Source: Mycobacterium sp. (GTDB lineage: Bacteria > Actinomycetota > Actinomycetes > Mycobacteriales > Mycobacteriaceae). From it: a DNA stretch of 64,000 nt. Within the stretch, counting starts at the first letter, position 1; the number at the start of each line of letters is the position of its first letter. The stretch is taken from NCBI RefSeq assembly GCF_029961025.1, contig NZ_JASBVP010000006.1:248001-312000 (forward strand). The letters are read 5' to 3'. This document shows positions 43,674 to 53,947 of this stretch, piece after piece. Made by a program: the position numbers and the translations under genes. The notes below the pieces were generated by a model that was not told the origin of the DNA, did no database searches, and saw nothing but the letters and a program-made list of their open reading frames with translations.

Positions 43674-44336
43674 TTAGGCTTTCGGCAGCAGCAGTCGGTG
43701 CAACTCCGCTTCCGCCTCGGCGACGGCGACGAAGATTAACTCGTCACCGCCTTCCAACGGTTCGTCGGGCTGCGGCACGATAACCCGGGGCCCGCGCAGT
43801 ATTGTCACCAGCGCCGTATCCCGCGGCAGCTGCAGCCGCTGAAGCGGTTTGCCGCGCCACGGGGTGTCGTCGGGCAGCGTGATCTCGACCAGGTTCGCCT
43901 GGCCCTTGCGGAACTCCATCAGCCGCACCAGATCTCCGACGGAGACCGCCTCTTCGACCAGGGAGGCCAAGATGCGCGGGGTGGACACCGCGACGTCGAC
44001 GCCCCAGGCGTCGGTGAAAAGCCATTCGTTGCGGGGATCGTTGACCCGCGCCACCACCCGGGGCACCGCGAACTCGGTCTTGGCCAGCAAGCTGAGCACC
44101 ACGTTGGCCTTGTCATCACCGGTGGCGGCCACCACAACGTCGAAATCTTCGAGGTGCACCGACTCCAGCACGCTCAGTTCGCAGGCGTCGCCGAGCCGCC
44201 AATGCGCCTGCGGAATCGCGTCGACGTCGACGTGTTCGGGGTTGCGCTCGATCAGGGTCACGGTGTGGCCGCCGTCGGTGAGTTCACGGGTGATGGAGCG
44301 CCCGACCGCGCCCGCCCCGGCGATGAGGACTTTCAT
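43674..44336 (-). CDS. ceoC: TrkA-type potassium uptake regulatory protein CeoC
   Basis: A 220-aa RCK protein. The Rossmann motif is MKVLIAGAGAVGRSITRELT, with the acidic ribose-binding residue in LIERNPEH and the ATGDDKANVVLSLLAK helix. A C-terminal TrkA_C domain begins near LVEITLPDDTPWRGK. It forms the NAD-sensing gate of a Trk potassium channel together with CeoB. ATG 44336 has GAGGAG at the proper distance; the upstream GTG would be too close to it. It lies 40 bases after ceoB, in one operon. Confidence 0.93.
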   Translation of the reverse strand: MKVLIAGAGAVGRSITRELTDGGHTVTLIERNPEHVDVDAIPQAHWRLGDACELSVLESVHLEDFDVVVAATGDDKANVVLSLLAKTEFAVPRVVARVNDPRNEWLFTDAWGVDVAVSTPRILASLVEEAVSVGDLVRLMEFRKGQANLVEITLPDDTPWRGKPLQRLQLPRDTALVTILRGPRVIVPQPDEPLEGGDELIFVAVAEAEAELHRLLLPKA

Positions 44337-44376
44337 CTGCGCCACTCCTCAACCCCGGTGGGCTTGAACACCCGCT

Positions 44377-45048
44377 TCACGACTCGAGTTCCTCACTCGG
44401 CGGCAAAGCCGCGATGGCAGCCGCCTCAGCGACCCGACCGGAAATCGCGGCGACATAGACCCGATCGCCGGCCTGAATGATGGTCTTCGGTTCGGGCAAC
44501 AGGCCGGTACCGAAGCGGATCACAAACGCGGCGCGGGCGCCGGTGGCTACCTCCAGGTCGGTGACCCGATGCCCAATCCAGTCTTCGTGCAAGGCGAGCT
44601 CGACGAGCGCGACGGTGCCCGTCGGGTCGCGCCACCTGGCGGTCTCGGTCTCGCCGGTTAACGCGTGAAGCAAACGATCGGTGGTCCAGGGCACGGTTGC
44701 GACCGTCGGGATGCCGAGCCGTTCGTAGACCGCGGCGCGTTTGGCGTCAAAGATCCGCGCCACAACGCGGGTGACACCGAACGTGTCCCGGGCCAGCCGC
44801 GCCGAGATGATGTTCGAGTTGTCCCCGGAGGACACCGCGGCGAAGGCATCGGCCCGCTCGATGCCGGCTCGCAGCAGTACGTCTCGGTCGAACCCCATTC
44901 CCAGCACACGTTCGCCGGCGAATTCCGGACTCAGCCGGGTAAAGGCGGTGCTGTCGCGGTCGATCACCGCTACCTCGTGGCCGATCCGCGACAAACCGTC
45001 GGCCACCGACGCCCCTACCCTGCCGCAACCCATGACCACTACCCGCAC
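44377..45048 (-). CDS. ceoB: TrkA-type potassium uptake regulatory protein CeoB
   Basis: A 223-aa RCK protein with the nucleotide motif MRVVVMGCGRVGASVADGLS, the ribose-binding acidic residue in VIDRDSTAF and the SSGDNSNIISARLARD helix. A TrkA_C domain starts near ALVELALHEDWIGHRV. It is the first gene of the ceoB-ceoC pair that controls potassium uptake and, in M. tuberculosis, pH and redox homeostasis during infection. The membrane-spanning Trk subunit is not in this window; in M. tuberculosis an APC-type permease gene lies nearby, but it is missing here. Confidence 0.93.
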   Translation of the reverse strand: MRVVVMGCGRVGASVADGLSRIGHEVAVIDRDSTAFTRLSPEFAGERVLGMGFDRDVLLRAGIERADAFAAVSSGDNSNIISARLARDTFGVTRVVARIFDAKRAAVYERLGIPTVATVPWTTDRLLHALTGETETARWRDPTGTVALVELALHEDWIGHRVTDLEVATGARAAFVIRFGTGLLPEPKTIIQAGDRVYVAAISGRVAEAAAIAALPPSEELES

Positions 45049-45481
45049 CGAAGGTCTCCCGCTCGCAGACCGCCTCGGCGACCCCGTTGGCCGGCCGATA
45101 ATCGTCGGAAACGTTCCTGCCCAGGGAACGCTACCGCCAGTCCCGTGTGAGCTCGCCCCTGGCTCTCACGTCTAAGCTTGTTCCGGGGCCGTTGGAGAGC
45201 GACGGTGTCCCCGGGGCTGTGGGATGCTGTGGGATAGCGAAGGGTCGACCCACACCCGCTTAGCCCCCAGCGGGTCGCCTTGCGGCGCCTGGCCCCGCGG
45301 GCACCCCGAACCGCCAGCCAGGAATTGCGCGGGCCGGCCGCTTGCCAGCACAATGACGCGGGGCCGCCCAGCGAGTACCGCGCACCGAGTGACGGCGTAC
45401 CCGGAGCATGCCGGTGCACCGGGTGGGCGCGGATGGGGCATCCGCACAGTGCCCCGCCCGTTGAGGGGAAGGCTGTTGTTC
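45049..45481. other. 433-base gap upstream of the methyltransferase unit
   Basis: No conserved gene is visible. There is a direct repeat GCTGTGGGAT twice in a row near 45218-45237. The promoters of ceoB (leftward) and of the methyltransferase unit (rightward) must lie here. In M. tuberculosis a large APC-family permease gene (Rv2690c) occupies this place. Confidence 0.5.
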
Positions 45482-45592
45482 ATGTCCGCAGTGACGATGA
45501 CTTCGGTTGCCCGGCAGCTGGGTTCATCGCAGCACCTCAAGATGGTGCAACGGTGGGCTGCGGACGATGTGCGTCGGGGGATCCTCGATTGA
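45482..45592 (+). CDS. Possible 36-aa small protein upstream of the methyltransferase
   Basis: A short frame (MSAVTMTSVARQLGSSQHLK to RRGILD) starts at an ATG with AGGGGAAGG 10-15 bases upstream, and its TGA overlaps the TTG start of the methyltransferase in TTGA. The coupling and the balanced composition (three Met, few Arg) suggest it may be real, unlike the GC-rich shadows around it. I recognise no family. It could instead be a leader peptide or the remnant of a lost upstream gene. Confidence 0.4.
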   Translation: MSAVTMTSVARQLGSSQHLKMVQRWAADDVRRGILD

Positions 45593-46794
45593 CCGCGAAC
45601 TCCACCGATATCCCGTTAGCAGAGCTGACTGTGGTTACCGGGGTCCCGGCGAATGGTGGCAGCTGCGTGGCGCGCCACGACGGGCGGGTGGTGTTCGTTC
45701 GGTATGCGTTGCCCGGCGAGCGGGTGCGGATACGGGTTACCTCGGGGCACCATTCCTACTGGCACGCCGAAGTTATCGAGGTGATCGAGCCGTCGCCGCA
45801 CCGAATCGAGCCGCTGTGCCCGATCTCCGGTTCGGGTGGTTCCGGGTGCTGCGACCTGGCCTTCGCCGACCCGGGGGCAGCCCGTGCGCTCAAGGCCGAG
45901 GTGGTCGCTAATCAGCTGGCGCGGTTGGGCGGTCACCGGTGGCACGGCGAGGTCGAGCCCCTCTCGGTGACAGGACCCACCGGCTGGCGCACCCGGGTCC
46001 GGTTGGACGTGGGGCCGGACGGTCGTGCGGGCTTTCACCGTTACCACAGCGACGAACTCGTCACCGAGCTGCGCTGCGCGCAGCTGTCCCCCGGTATGAC
46101 CGAAGGGTTGGAGGGAATCCGCTGCCCCCCCACCGCCCACCTGCATGTGGCCGTCGACGACGACGGTCAGCGGCACGTGGCCTGGACGCTGCGGCGGGGC
46201 AGACGGACGTCGACCACGGTGGTGGAGGGCAGTTATCACGCTGCGCAGCGGGTTGGCCGGCGTAGCTGGCAGGTACCGGTGTCGGCGTTCTGGCAGCCGC
46301 ACCGTGATGCGGCGCGCGTTTACAGCGCCCTGGTGAGCGAGTGGGCGCAACCCGATGCGGGCGCGACCGCCTGGGATCTTTACGGTGGCGCGGGTGTTTT
46401 CGCCGCGGTTCTGGGTGCTGCCGTGGGCCCGTCGGGGCGGGTGCTCAGCGTGGATACCTCTCGAGCGGCATCGCGCGCGGCCGCGGCCGCCCTGGCCGAC
46501 CTGCCTCAGGTACAGGTCATCACCGACTCGGTGCGGCGTGTGCTCGAGGGGCAGACGTTCGGCGCCGACGTGGCGGTGCTGGATCCTCCGCGGTCCGGGG
46601 CCGGGCGCGAGGTGATCGACTTGCTGGCCGCCGCGGGGGTTCCACGAGTGGTCCACCTGGGCTGCGAGGCGGCGTCCTTCGCCCGCGATATCGGTCTCTA
46701 CCGTGCTCACGGCTACGTCGTGGACAAGTTGCGGGTGTTCGATGCGTTTCCGCTGACCCATTACGTGGAATGCGTCGCACTGCTCACCCGCTAG
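45589..46794 (+). CDS. TRAM-domain class I RNA methyltransferase, TrmA/RumA type (Rv2689c homologue)
   Basis: A 401-aa S-adenosylmethionine enzyme of the tRNA/rRNA (uracil-5-)methyltransferase family. The N-terminal TRAM domain includes GSCVARHDGRVVFVRYALPG. The C-terminal Rossmann domain has WDLYGGAGVFAAVL (SAM site), VLDPPRSGAGREV, and the catalytic cysteine segment HLGCEAASFARDI. In RumA/TrmA the last motif usually reads SCNP; GCEA here is the form I recall in mycobacterial homologues. The target base is not known. The start is TTG 45589, coupled to the small frame upstream; the next candidates lie well inside the TRAM domain. Confidence 0.88.
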   Translation: MTANSTDIPLAELTVVTGVPANGGSCVARHDGRVVFVRYALPGERVRIRVTSGHHSYWHAEVIEVIEPSPHRIEPLCPISGSGGSGCCDLAFADPGAARALKAEVVANQLARLGGHRWHGEVEPLSVTGPTGWRTRVRLDVGPDGRAGFHRYHSDELVTELRCAQLSPGMTEGLEGIRCPPTAHLHVAVDDDGQRHVAWTLRRGRRTSTTVVEGSYHAAQRVGRRSWQVPVSAFWQPHRDAARVYSALVSEWAQPDAGATAWDLYGGAGVFAAVLGAAVGPSGRVLSVDTSRAASRAAAAALADLPQVQVITDSVRRVLEGQTFGADVAVLDPPRSGAGREVIDLLAAAGVPRVVHLGCEAASFARDIGLYRAHGYVVDKLRVFDAFPLTHYVECVALLTR

Positions 46795-46806
46795 CGGCTC
46801 ACGACG

Positions 46807-48096
46807 CTAACCGGCCACGAAGTAGCGCAGCCACAAGTAGGCCGCGCAAAGCGCCACGGAGATCGCCGTGACCACCACGCCCTTGCGGGTGAATTCCCAA
46901 AACGAGATGGGATTGCCGGCGCGCGTGGCGATGCCGAGCATCACGATATTGGCGGTGGCCCCGACGGCGGTCAGGTTGCCGCCCAAATCGCCGCCGAGCG
47001 CCAGCGACCACCACAGCACGTTCTGGTGCGGGTGACTGGGCATGGTCTCTGCCAGGTGGCCGACGATCGGTGTCATCGTGGCTACGTACGGCACGTTGTC
47101 AATGAAACCGGACACCAGCGTCGACACCCCCAGCACCAGCATCGTCGTCAGCAGGGCGTTGCCACCGGTGGCGTGGGCCGCCAATTGGGCCAGCTTGGTG
47201 ATGATGCCGGTCTTCAGCAGGGCGCCGACCATGATGAACAGGCCGACGAGGAACAGCAAGGTGTCCCATTCCACGCTGTGCAGGTAGTCCGACCGATCCA
47301 GGCGGGAGACCAGGATGAGGGCGCCGGCGCCCAAGAGTGCCACCAGGGACGGCTGAAGATGGATTGCCGGGGAGACGACGAACCCGGTGAGCATCGTCGC
47401 CAACACCACCCCGCACTTGACGAGCAGCCCGCGATCGCGAAGCGCCTCGTCCTCCTGCAGCGACATGACGTCGGCGATTCGCTCGGCATCGACCGCGGGA
47501 AAACCGCGGAACAACAGCGGTGACACGGCGATGAAGACCAGCATCACGATGACCACGATCGGCGCCATGTGCACCAGAAAGGCGTTGAATGACAGGCCGG
47601 TATGGGCGCCGATGATGATGTTCGGCGGGTCGCCGACCAGTGTCGCCGTGCCGCCGATGTTGGAGGCGAACACCTCGGCGATCAACAGCGGTACCGGGCT
47701 GATCGCCAGCCGATCGCAGACCAGCAGCGTGACCGGTGCGATCAACAGCACCGAAACGACGTTGGGCAGCACCGCCGACGCGAGCGCCATCACCACCATC
47801 AGCAGGACCATGATGCGCAGCGGGGAGCCGTTGGCGCGTTTGGCGGCCCAGATCGCGGCGTATTCGAAAACGCCGGTCTGGCGCAGGATGCTGACGACGA
47901 TCATCATGCCCAGCATCAGAAAAATGACGTCCCAGTCGATTCCGGTCGCTTGGGAGTAGAACACGTCGGGGGCGTCGATCACCGGTAACAGGACCATCAG
48001 CCCCGCACCCACCAGCGCGACCGTGGTCTTGCTGAAGCGCTCACTGATGATCAGCGCATAAGCGACCACGAACACCGCACCGGCGTAGAGCATCAT
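46807..48096 (-). CDS. ArsB/NhaD-family ion transporter
   Basis: A 429-aa membrane protein with about eleven helices of the ion-transporter (ArsB/NhaD/SLC13) superfamily. The two family signatures are [20 protein letters not shown] in the first half and [20 protein letters not shown] in the second. M. tuberculosis carries two such genes in tandem (arsA and arsB1, Rv2684-2685); here there is only one. Arsenite export is a database name more than a proven function, and Na+/H+ exchange or organic anion transport is equally possible. ATG 48096 or the next codon is the start. Confidence 0.88.
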   Translation of the reverse strand: MMLYAGAVFVVAYALIISERFSKTTVALVGAGLMVLLPVIDAPDVFYSQATGIDWDVIFLMLGMMIVVSILRQTGVFEYAAIWAAKRANGSPLRIMVLLMVVMALASAVLPNVVSVLLIAPVTLLVCDRLAISPVPLLIAEVFASNIGGTATLVGDPPNIIIGAHTGLSFNAFLVHMAPIVVIVMLVFIAVSPLLFRGFPAVDAERIADVMSLQEDEALRDRGLLVKCGVVLATMLTGFVVSPAIHLQPSLVALLGAGALILVSRLDRSDYLHSVEWDTLLFLVGLFIMVGALLKTGIITKLAQLAAHATGGNALLTTMLVLGVSTLVSGFIDNVPYVATMTPIVGHLAETMPSHPHQNVLWWSLALGGDLGGNLTAVGATANIVMLGIATRAGNPISFWEFTRKGVVVTAISVALCAAYLWLRYFVAG

Positions 48097-48121
48097 CGGG
48101 GCCGATCCACCGGGCCGCCGA

Positions 48122-48568
48122 TCAATTTTTCAGCGCGGCCGCCAGCAGGCGCGAAGCGGTGATCACCCCGTGCAACTTGCCGTCTTTGACCACCGCGACC
48201 AGCGGACATCTCAGGCGGGCCATGGTCTCGGCCACCTCAATGATCGTGTCGTCGGCGTTGGCCACGGGCACGATCTGTCGTTGCTGGGGCAGCACGTCAC
48301 GGATCGTCTTGCCGCGCAGCTTCTCGACGGCGTGGTCGGCCATCGACTCGTTCAGCACAGCGGCCAGCCCGGGGTCGTCCTGCACATAGCCGGGCACGAT
48401 GAACCGGACAACCTGGGAGGCCGGCAGCACGGCGTACGGCTTGGCGGGGGTCCCCGTCACAACCACGATTCCGGTCAGGCGGTGCTCGGCGAGAAGGCGG
48501 ACGGCGTCGAGCGCATCGGAGTCGATGTGCACGACCGGAAACTTCTCGTCGATGTCCTCTGCACGCAC
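48122..48568 (-). CDS. CBS-domain protein (Rv2683 homologue)
   Basis: A 148-aa protein with a pair of CBS domains: [20 protein letters not shown] in the first, and [20 protein letters not shown] then [16 protein letters not shown] in the second. CBS pairs bind adenosine nucleotides and regulate partner proteins. It lies 25 bases upstream of the transporter gene on the same strand, so it may regulate that transporter, which is inference. GTG 48568 fits conservation ([15 protein letters not shown]); further upstream the frame encodes Arg-rich, non-conserved sequence. Confidence 0.85.
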   Translation of the reverse strand: MRAEDIDEKFPVVHIDSDALDAVRLLAEHRLTGIVVVTGTPAKPYAVLPASQVVRFIVPGYVQDDPGLAAVLNESMADHAVEKLRGKTIRDVLPQQRQIVPVANADDTIIEVAETMARLRCPLVAVVKDGKLHGVITASRLLAAALKN

Positions 48569-48895
48569 ACCGCAACGATACTTCCGATGCGCGGCGATTC
48601 TGTGATCGCTGCGGGCGCGGACGCACCCTCCGATGCCCCAGCGCTTGCCGAAGCGGCGGTGTGCTCGCAAATCGCGGGCACTGCAACTGGAGACGGCGAC
48701 GCCCATGATGAACTCCCGGGTTGAGCGGACAACGACGCCGACCAGACTTCCCGGCTCACCGGGCACCAACGCTATCAAGACGGCGGCCGGTTCGCCTTTC
48801 GAGGGTCTGGCCGGCGTATAGCAGGGATCCACGGTGCGGATCGCGGTTGGTCCCGCCTTTGGGAGGTGACCGGCCCGCCTGCGTACACTGGCGGG
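48569..48895. other. Divergent promoter region between the CBS gene and dxs1
   Basis: About 330 bases with no supported gene on either strand. CGTACACTGG just before dxs1 contains a TACACT-like -10 box (about 48883-48888), which would give a very short leader. I see no clear operator. Confidence 0.45.
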
Positions 48896-50905
48896 ATGCT
48901 TGAACAGATCCGCGGGCCCGCCGATCTGCAGCATCTTTCCCAGACCCAGCTCCATGAGCTGGCCCACGAGATTCGCGAGTTTTTGATCCACAAGGTGGCC
49001 GCGACCGGGGGACACCTAGGGCCCAACCTCGGCGTCGTCGAGCTGACGCTGGCGCTACACCGGGTCTTCGACTCGCCGCACGATCCGATCATCTTCGACA
49101 CGGGCCATCAGGCGTACGTCCACAAAATGCTGACCGGACGCCGCCAGGGTTTCGACACCTTGCGCAAAAAGGACGGCTTGTCGGGGTACCCCAGCCGCAC
49201 CGAGAGCGAACACGACTGGGTGGAATCCAGCCACGCCAGCGCGGCGTTGTCCTACGCCGACGGCCTGGCCAAGGCGTTCGAGTTGACCGGGCACCGCAAC
49301 CGGCATGTGGTGGCGGTGGTCGGTGACGGGGCGCTGACCGGCGGGATGAGCTGGGAGGCCCTCAACAACATCGCCGCGGCCCGCCGGCCGGTGGTGATCG
49401 TCGTCAACGACAACGGCCGCAGCTATGCGCCGACGTTTGGCGGACTGGCCGACCACCTGGCCGCACTGCGACTGCAGCCGGGCTATGAGCGAGCGCTGGA
49501 CCAGGGTCGCCGCGCGATGCGCGGCATTCCGGTCGTCGGTGAGCTGTGTTATCACCTCATACACAGCGTCAAAGCCGGCATCAAAGATGCGTTGGCGCCG
49601 CAACTGCTGTTCACCGATTTGGGCCTGAAGTACGTCGGGCCCGTTGACGGTCACGACGAGCACGCCGTGGAGTCCGCGCTGCGGCGGGCCCGCGGCTTCG
49701 GTGCGCCGGTGATCGTTCACGTGGTGACCCGCAAGGGCATGGGCTACGCCCCGGCCGAGGGTGACCAGGCCGAGCAGATGCATACCTGCGGGGTGATCGA
49801 CCCGGCGACCGGGCTGGCCGCCGACGTGACGGGGCCGGGCTGGACCGCTACCTTCTCCGACGCGCTCATCGCCTATGCCGCCAAGCGCCGCGACATCGTG
49901 GCGATCACCGCGGCCATGCCCGGCCCGACCGGGCTTACGGCGTTCGGGCAGCGGTTCCCGGACCGGTTGTTCGACGTGGGCATCGCCGAGCAGCATGCAC
50001 TGACCTCAGCGGCCGGGTTGGCAATGGGCGGGCTGCACCCGGTGGTGGCGATCTATTCGACGTTCCTCAACCGCGCGTTCGACCAGATCATGATGGACGT
50101 CGCGCTGCACAAGCTGCCGGTCACCATGGTGCTCGACCGGGCCGGGATCACCGGCCCGGACGGCGCCAGCCACAACGGTATGTGGGACCTGTCGATGCTG
50201 GGCATCGTGCCCGGCATGCGGGTGGCCGCGCCTCGCGATGCCACCCGGTTGCGCGAAGAACTCGGTGAGGCGCTTGACGTCGACGACGGCCCGACGGCGA
50301 TTCGTTTCCCCAAAGGTGATGTGGGAGAAGATATTCCGGCATTGGAGCGGAGGTCCGGTGTGGACGTGCTGGCGGTGCCCGCCAGCGGTCTGACCCACGA
50401 TGTGCTGCTGGTGGCGGTCGGGGTATTCGCCTCGATGGCGCTGGCGGTGGCCAAACGGCTGCGTAAGCAGGGCATCGGAGTGACGGTGATCGACCCACGG
50501 TGGGTTCTGCCGGTGCCCGACACCGTCTGCGAGTTGGCGGTGGCTCACAAGTTGGTCGCCACACTGGAGGACAACGGTGTGAACGGCGGTGTCGGCTCGG
50601 CGGTGTCGGCCGCACTGCGGCGCGCAGAGATCGACGTCCCGTGCCGCGACATCGGATTGCCGCAGCGGTTTTACGATCACGGGTCGCGGGCCGAGGTATT
50701 GGCGGAGGCCGGCCTGACCGACCAGAACGTGGCCCGCCGGATCACCGGTTGGGTTGCGGCACTGGGGAGCCGGACGATCGGGCTTGGGTCCGGCGACGAT
50801 GCGGGCGGGGACGGGCCGGGATGGGGCGATCCCCCGCTCGGGGGAGAGTGTCGGAGAACGGCGGATCAGTCCGGGGTCGGCGAGCACCCGGACTACCCGG
50901 GCTAG
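48896..50905 (+). CDS. dxs1: 1-deoxy-D-xylulose-5-phosphate synthase
   Basis: A 669-aa thiamine-diphosphate enzyme that condenses pyruvate and glyceraldehyde 3-phosphate in the MEP isoprenoid pathway. Cofactor motifs are [16 protein letters not shown] and the NDNGRSYAP region, with the catalytic Glu in [17 protein letters not shown] and [15 protein letters not shown] in the pyrimidine domain. ATG 48896 matches the M. tuberculosis start. After WVAALG the C-terminus runs about 30 residues longer than I recall for M. tuberculosis (638 aa), in Gly/Asp-rich sequence with no conservation, probably by loss of the old stop. The stop overlaps the end of the RNase D-like gene. Confidence 0.95.
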   Translation: MLEQIRGPADLQHLSQTQLHELAHEIREFLIHKVAATGGHLGPNLGVVELTLALHRVFDSPHDPIIFDTGHQAYVHKMLTGRRQGFDTLRKKDGLSGYPSRTESEHDWVESSHASAALSYADGLAKAFELTGHRNRHVVAVVGDGALTGGMSWEALNNIAAARRPVVIVVNDNGRSYAPTFGGLADHLAALRLQPGYERALDQGRRAMRGIPVVGELCYHLIHSVKAGIKDALAPQLLFTDLGLKYVGPVDGHDEHAVESALRRARGFGAPVIVHVVTRKGMGYAPAEGDQAEQMHTCGVIDPATGLAADVTGPGWTATFSDALIAYAAKRRDIVAITAAMPGPTGLTAFGQRFPDRLFDVGIAEQHALTSAAGLAMGGLHPVVAIYSTFLNRAFDQIMMDVALHKLPVTMVLDRAGITGPDGASHNGMWDLSMLGIVPGMRVAAPRDATRLREELGEALDVDDGPTAIRFPKGDVGEDIPALERRSGVDVLAVPASGLTHDVLLVAVGVFASMALAVAKRLRKQGIGVTVIDPRWVLPVPDTVCELAVAHKLVATLEDNGVNGGVGSAVSAALRRAEIDVPCRDIGLPQRFYDHGSRAEVLAEAGLTDQNVARRITGWVAALGSRTIGLGSGDDAGGDGPGWGDPPLGGECRRTADQSGVGEHPDYPG

Positions 50906-52152
50906 CTTTCAGTCGGCCGATGGCACAACGCCGCCGCCAGTACCGGAACCACGAGCTCGCGCTGCCACGCCCTGGCCTCGCCGGCGCGCAAAAACTCCTC
51001 GATCACGCTTTCGTCGCCGCCCTGCCAGTCCCAGCACAACCGCCGCACCAAATCCGGGGACACCAGATTTTCCGTGGGCACCGCCACCCGTTGCGATAAC
51101 GCTGCCAGCGCCGCTCTGGCCGCGTCGAGGCGCGCGGCCGCCTCCGGCCTCCGTTTGCCCCAGCGCGTCGTCGGGGGCGGGCCGTTGGTCAGCTCGGCCT
51201 CTTCGGGGGCCCCAGGGTTTTCCCGGGCCGCTTGTATCGCGGCCAGCCAGGTACCGGCGTGGCGGCGTTGTTTTGGCCCGCCGAATGTCGGCAGGGCAAG
51301 GAGATCCTCGAGGGTCTTGGGGTCGGCGATGGCCGCGTCGATGATGGCCGAGTCGGGCAGCACCCGGCCGGGCGCGATGTCGCGGCACCTGGCGATGCGG
51401 TCACGCACGGTCCAGAGTTCGCGAACCACGGCCAGGCCGCGTCGGTCGCGCACCCGGTGGATGCCTGAGGTGCGTTGCCAGCGGTCCCGCCGGGTGGGCG
51501 GCGGCGTTACACAGGTCCGAAGGTATTCGAATTCCTGGGCAGCCCAATCGGTTTTTCCTTGCTCGGCAAGCACATCCGCGACCGCTCCGCGTAGTTCGAT
51601 CAGCACCTCGACGTCGAGGGCAGCGTAATTCAGCCACGCAACCGGCAGGGGGCGCCGAGACCAGTCGGCCGCGCCATGGCCTTTCGCGAGGCTGAGACCA
51701 AGCAACCGCTGGACCATGGCCGCCAGGTTGACCCGGTCGAACCCGGCGAGCCGTCCGGCGAGCTCGGTGTCGAACAGCATGGGCGGTCGCATGCCGACCT
51801 CGGCCAGGCACGGCAGATCCTGATCGGCGGCGTGCAGGATCCACTCGTCTTCGCTGAGCACCTCGGCCACCGGCCGAAGCATGGCGAGCGGATCACCGCC
51901 GTGGCTGACCGGGTCGATGAGCACGGTGCCCGCGCCGGCGCGCCGAATCTGGATCAGATACGCGCGGTTGAAGTAACGAAATCCCGATGCCCGCTCGGCG
52001 TCTACCCCGAATGGTCCAGATCCGCCGCGCAGGAGTTCGGCCGCCGCCTCGATCTCGGTGCTCGTGGCTGAGAGCTTCGGCACCCCGCCGGCCGGGTGCA
52101 GCAACGGTGTCGGGACGGGTTCGGAGCTCTGATCGGCCGCCGCGTCACCCAT
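50902..52152 (-). CDS. RNase D-like 3'-5' exonuclease with HRDC domain (Rv2681 homologue)
   Basis: A 416-aa protein. The DnaQ-like exonuclease domain has the DxE motif in [13 protein letters not shown], an [14 protein letters not shown] segment (Exo II region) and [15 protein letters not shown] (Exo III, YxxxD). An HRDC domain follows ([20 protein letters not shown]). It is likely to process structured RNA 3' ends; this is family inference. It lies one base downstream of the DUF3000 gene, an operon with coupled translation, and its 3' end overlaps dxs1. Confidence 0.9.
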   Translation of the reverse strand: MGDAAADQSSEPVPTPLLHPAGGVPKLSATSTEIEAAAELLRGGSGPFGVDAERASGFRYFNRAYLIQIRRAGAGTVLIDPVSHGGDPLAMLRPVAEVLSEDEWILHAADQDLPCLAEVGMRPPMLFDTELAGRLAGFDRVNLAAMVQRLLGLSLAKGHGAADWSRRPLPVAWLNYAALDVEVLIELRGAVADVLAEQGKTDWAAQEFEYLRTCVTPPPTRRDRWQRTSGIHRVRDRRGLAVVRELWTVRDRIARCRDIAPGRVLPDSAIIDAAIADPKTLEDLLALPTFGGPKQRRHAGTWLAAIQAARENPGAPEEAELTNGPPPTTRWGKRRPEAAARLDAARAALAALSQRVAVPTENLVSPDLVRRLCWDWQGGDESVIEEFLRAGEARAWQRELVVPVLAAALCHRPTES

Positions 52153-52153
52153 G

Positions 52154-52735
52154 TCAGATGCGTGAGCGCGAACCTAGGTCGGTTACCCCGACCGGTGGCA
52201 GCCCCGCGGCGTGCTCGAGCACTTCGCAGAACGCTTCGACGTGAGGGCCGAGGTCGGGGGTGGTCGCGGTCCAGGATGCCCGCAGCTCCAACTGGTGGGC
52301 GCGCGGCGGTCCGGAGATATCGCCATAGCGCACCGACGTGGTGGCAGTGACGGTACCGCCGAGCGCGGTGACGTGCTCGGCGCGCGACTTCAACGCGTCG
52401 GCCAGCCAGCTCCACGCCACCTCCGGCAACAGCGGGTCGATGGCCTCATGGGAGTCCAGGTCGGCCTGGATGTAGGCGACCAACCGCAAGGTGCCATCCC
52501 ACGCATCGAACCCGTCCGGGTCGTAGAGCAGGATCAACCGACCGAACGCATCGCCCTCCGGCTGCTCCGGGACCACGTCGCGCACGGGATGTTTGACCTC
52601 GGCGCCGATGGCGTAGCTATACGGTGCCAGGCGCTGCGGCGGTCGGATCGGGCCGAGCTCAATTTCGGAGCGCACGGTGACAGCATTCATCGTGGCCACC
52701 GCTTCGCGGAATGGGATCGGTTCGGCTGAGCTCAA
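52154..52735 (-). CDS. DUF3000 protein (Rv2680 homologue)
   Basis: A 193-aa protein of actinobacterial DUF3000: IRPPQRLAPYSYAIGAEVKH, then GRLILLYDPDGFDAWDGTLR and EVAWSWLADALKSRAEHV. The function is unknown; genomic pairing with the RNase D-like gene is conserved. The likely start is a TTG at 52735, supported by GAGGAGG about ten bases upstream. The ATG 15 codons later would cut into the conserved region. Confidence 0.86.
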   Translation of the reverse strand: MSSAEPIPFREAVATMNAVTVRSEIELGPIRPPQRLAPYSYAIGAEVKHPVRDVVPEQPEGDAFGRLILLYDPDGFDAWDGTLRLVAYIQADLDSHEAIDPLLPEVAWSWLADALKSRAEHVTALGGTVTATTSVRYGDISGPPRAHQLELRASWTATTPDLGPHVEAFCEVLEHAAGLPPVGVTDLGSRSRI

Positions 52736-52844
52736 TATCGCCGCTCCTCCTCATCGCTTCGCTCTGCATCGTCGCCGGCGGGGCTCACACCATTCGACGG
52801 TAGACCCAACCGCAGACCCGCGTGGGCAGGCACGCCGCAGGCCC

Positions 52845-52862
52845 GGCCGGTAGCTACCGGCC
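52845..52862. terminator. Palindromic hairpin downstream of echA15
   Basis: GGCCGGTAGCTACCGGCC is a perfect 18-base palindrome, 55 bases after the echA15 stop on the reverse strand and upstream of the DUF3000 gene. It fits a terminator for echA15, though a regulator site for the DUF3000 operon cannot be excluded. Confidence 0.5.
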
Positions 52863-52916
52863 GCGCGGTGCGCCGGGTCCGTGCGGCAGGATGCCCGTCA
52901 AGCGGGCCGGGACCAT

Positions 52917-53756
52917 TCAGCGCGCTTGGGTGGGCGTGCTGTCGGTTGCGGCGTCAAATCGTGCCGGGCGCTTCTCGCGGTGTGCCGCCAGTCCTTCCCG
53001 AACGTCGGGGCCGCTGAATCCGATAAATTCCAGGCCGAGGGCGGCTTCGAAAGCGGGCGCGAACATCCGGTACCAGTGGTTGAGGCTGTGTTTCGTCCAG
53101 CGGATCGCAGTTTGAGCGCCCCTCGCGAGATCCGAGGCCAGGCGTGTTGCGGTCGTCAGCACCTCGTCGTCGTCGGTGCACAGTGACACCAGGCCGATCC
53201 TTTCGGCTTCCTCCCCGGACAGCGGCTGGCAGGTAAGCAGGTAGTACTTCGCCTTGGCCATGCCGACCAGCAGTGGCCAGCAGATCGCGGCGTGATCCCC
53301 GGCGGCCACCCCGAGTTTGGTGTGACCGTCGATGATTTTCGCGGTCCGGCCGGCAACCGAGATATCGGCGAGAAGCGCTACCACCAGACCCGCGCCGACG
53401 GCCGGGCCCCGGATCGCCGAGATCACCGGCTTGTCGAAGTTGACCAGGTTAAGCACCAGGTCGCGTGCTTCCCGCAGAATGCGGACCCGGTCGGCAAAGC
53501 CCCCCATGGTCTCTTCGATCAGCTCGAAGCTGCCACCGGCGGAAAACGCTTTGCCCTCCCCGCGGACGAGGACGACACGCACGTCGGGATCGCGATCGAT
53601 GACCGGCCAGATGTCAGCGAGGTCGCGGTGCATCTGCGGCCCGACCGCATTCAGACCGGGTGCATCGAGGATCAGGTGCAGCACCCCCTCGGCACCCGGC
53701 TCGACGCGAAGGCTCGAAAACTCGTCGTAGCTGACGGGGGGGTGGCTGACTGGCAT
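52917..53756 (-). CDS. echA15: Enoyl-CoA hydratase/isomerase family protein EchA15
   Basis: A 279-aa crotonase-fold protein. The oxyanion-hole segments are [17 protein letters not shown] and [20 protein letters not shown], and the C-terminus [20 protein letters not shown] is typical of the family. The two catalytic glutamates of true hydratases are not both at their usual places: the region after GPAVGAGL reads [19 protein letters not shown]. The reaction could therefore be an isomerase or other crotonase reaction. It is probably monocistronic with a hairpin after it, and it diverges from hemE. Confidence 0.9.
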   Translation of the reverse strand: MPVSHPPVSYDEFSSLRVEPGAEGVLHLILDAPGLNAVGPQMHRDLADIWPVIDRDPDVRVVLVRGEGKAFSAGGSFELIEETMGGFADRVRILREARDLVLNLVNFDKPVISAIRGPAVGAGLVVALLADISVAGRTAKIIDGHTKLGVAAGDHAAICWPLLVGMAKAKYYLLTCQPLSGEEAERIGLVSLCTDDDEVLTTATRLASDLARGAQTAIRWTKHSLNHWYRMFAPAFEAALGLEFIGFSGPDVREGLAAHREKRPARFDAATDSTPTQAR

Positions 53757-53947
53757 CCCGGCTCCTGACGCTCGAGGGGGCTCATTCGGCGCTGGTCACT
53801 AAACGGCTGCGGTCCGTGATGTTACGCGCGGGCCTGGCCGTCTCCGATTCAGCGTTCCCCGAGCCCGTACCGGGGATAGGGCAAATATGTGGCTCGTCGA
53901 ACGACGGGTGCCGGTGCCAGCGGGCTGCCGTGGCAGCATTGAGCACA

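Noticed and set aside
45616-46761. 381-codon reverse-strand frame opposite the TRAM methyltransferase
   Set aside because: Shadow frame rich in Arg, His and Pro; the plus-strand gene has clear SAM-methyltransferase motifs.
48122-49015. Longer 297-codon form of the CBS protein
   Set aside because: The extra N-terminal half is Arg/Ser-rich, not conserved, and would overlap the dxs1 start on the other strand.
49055-49996. 313-codon reverse-strand frame opposite dxs1
   Set aside because: Shadow of dxs1, with no motif of its own.
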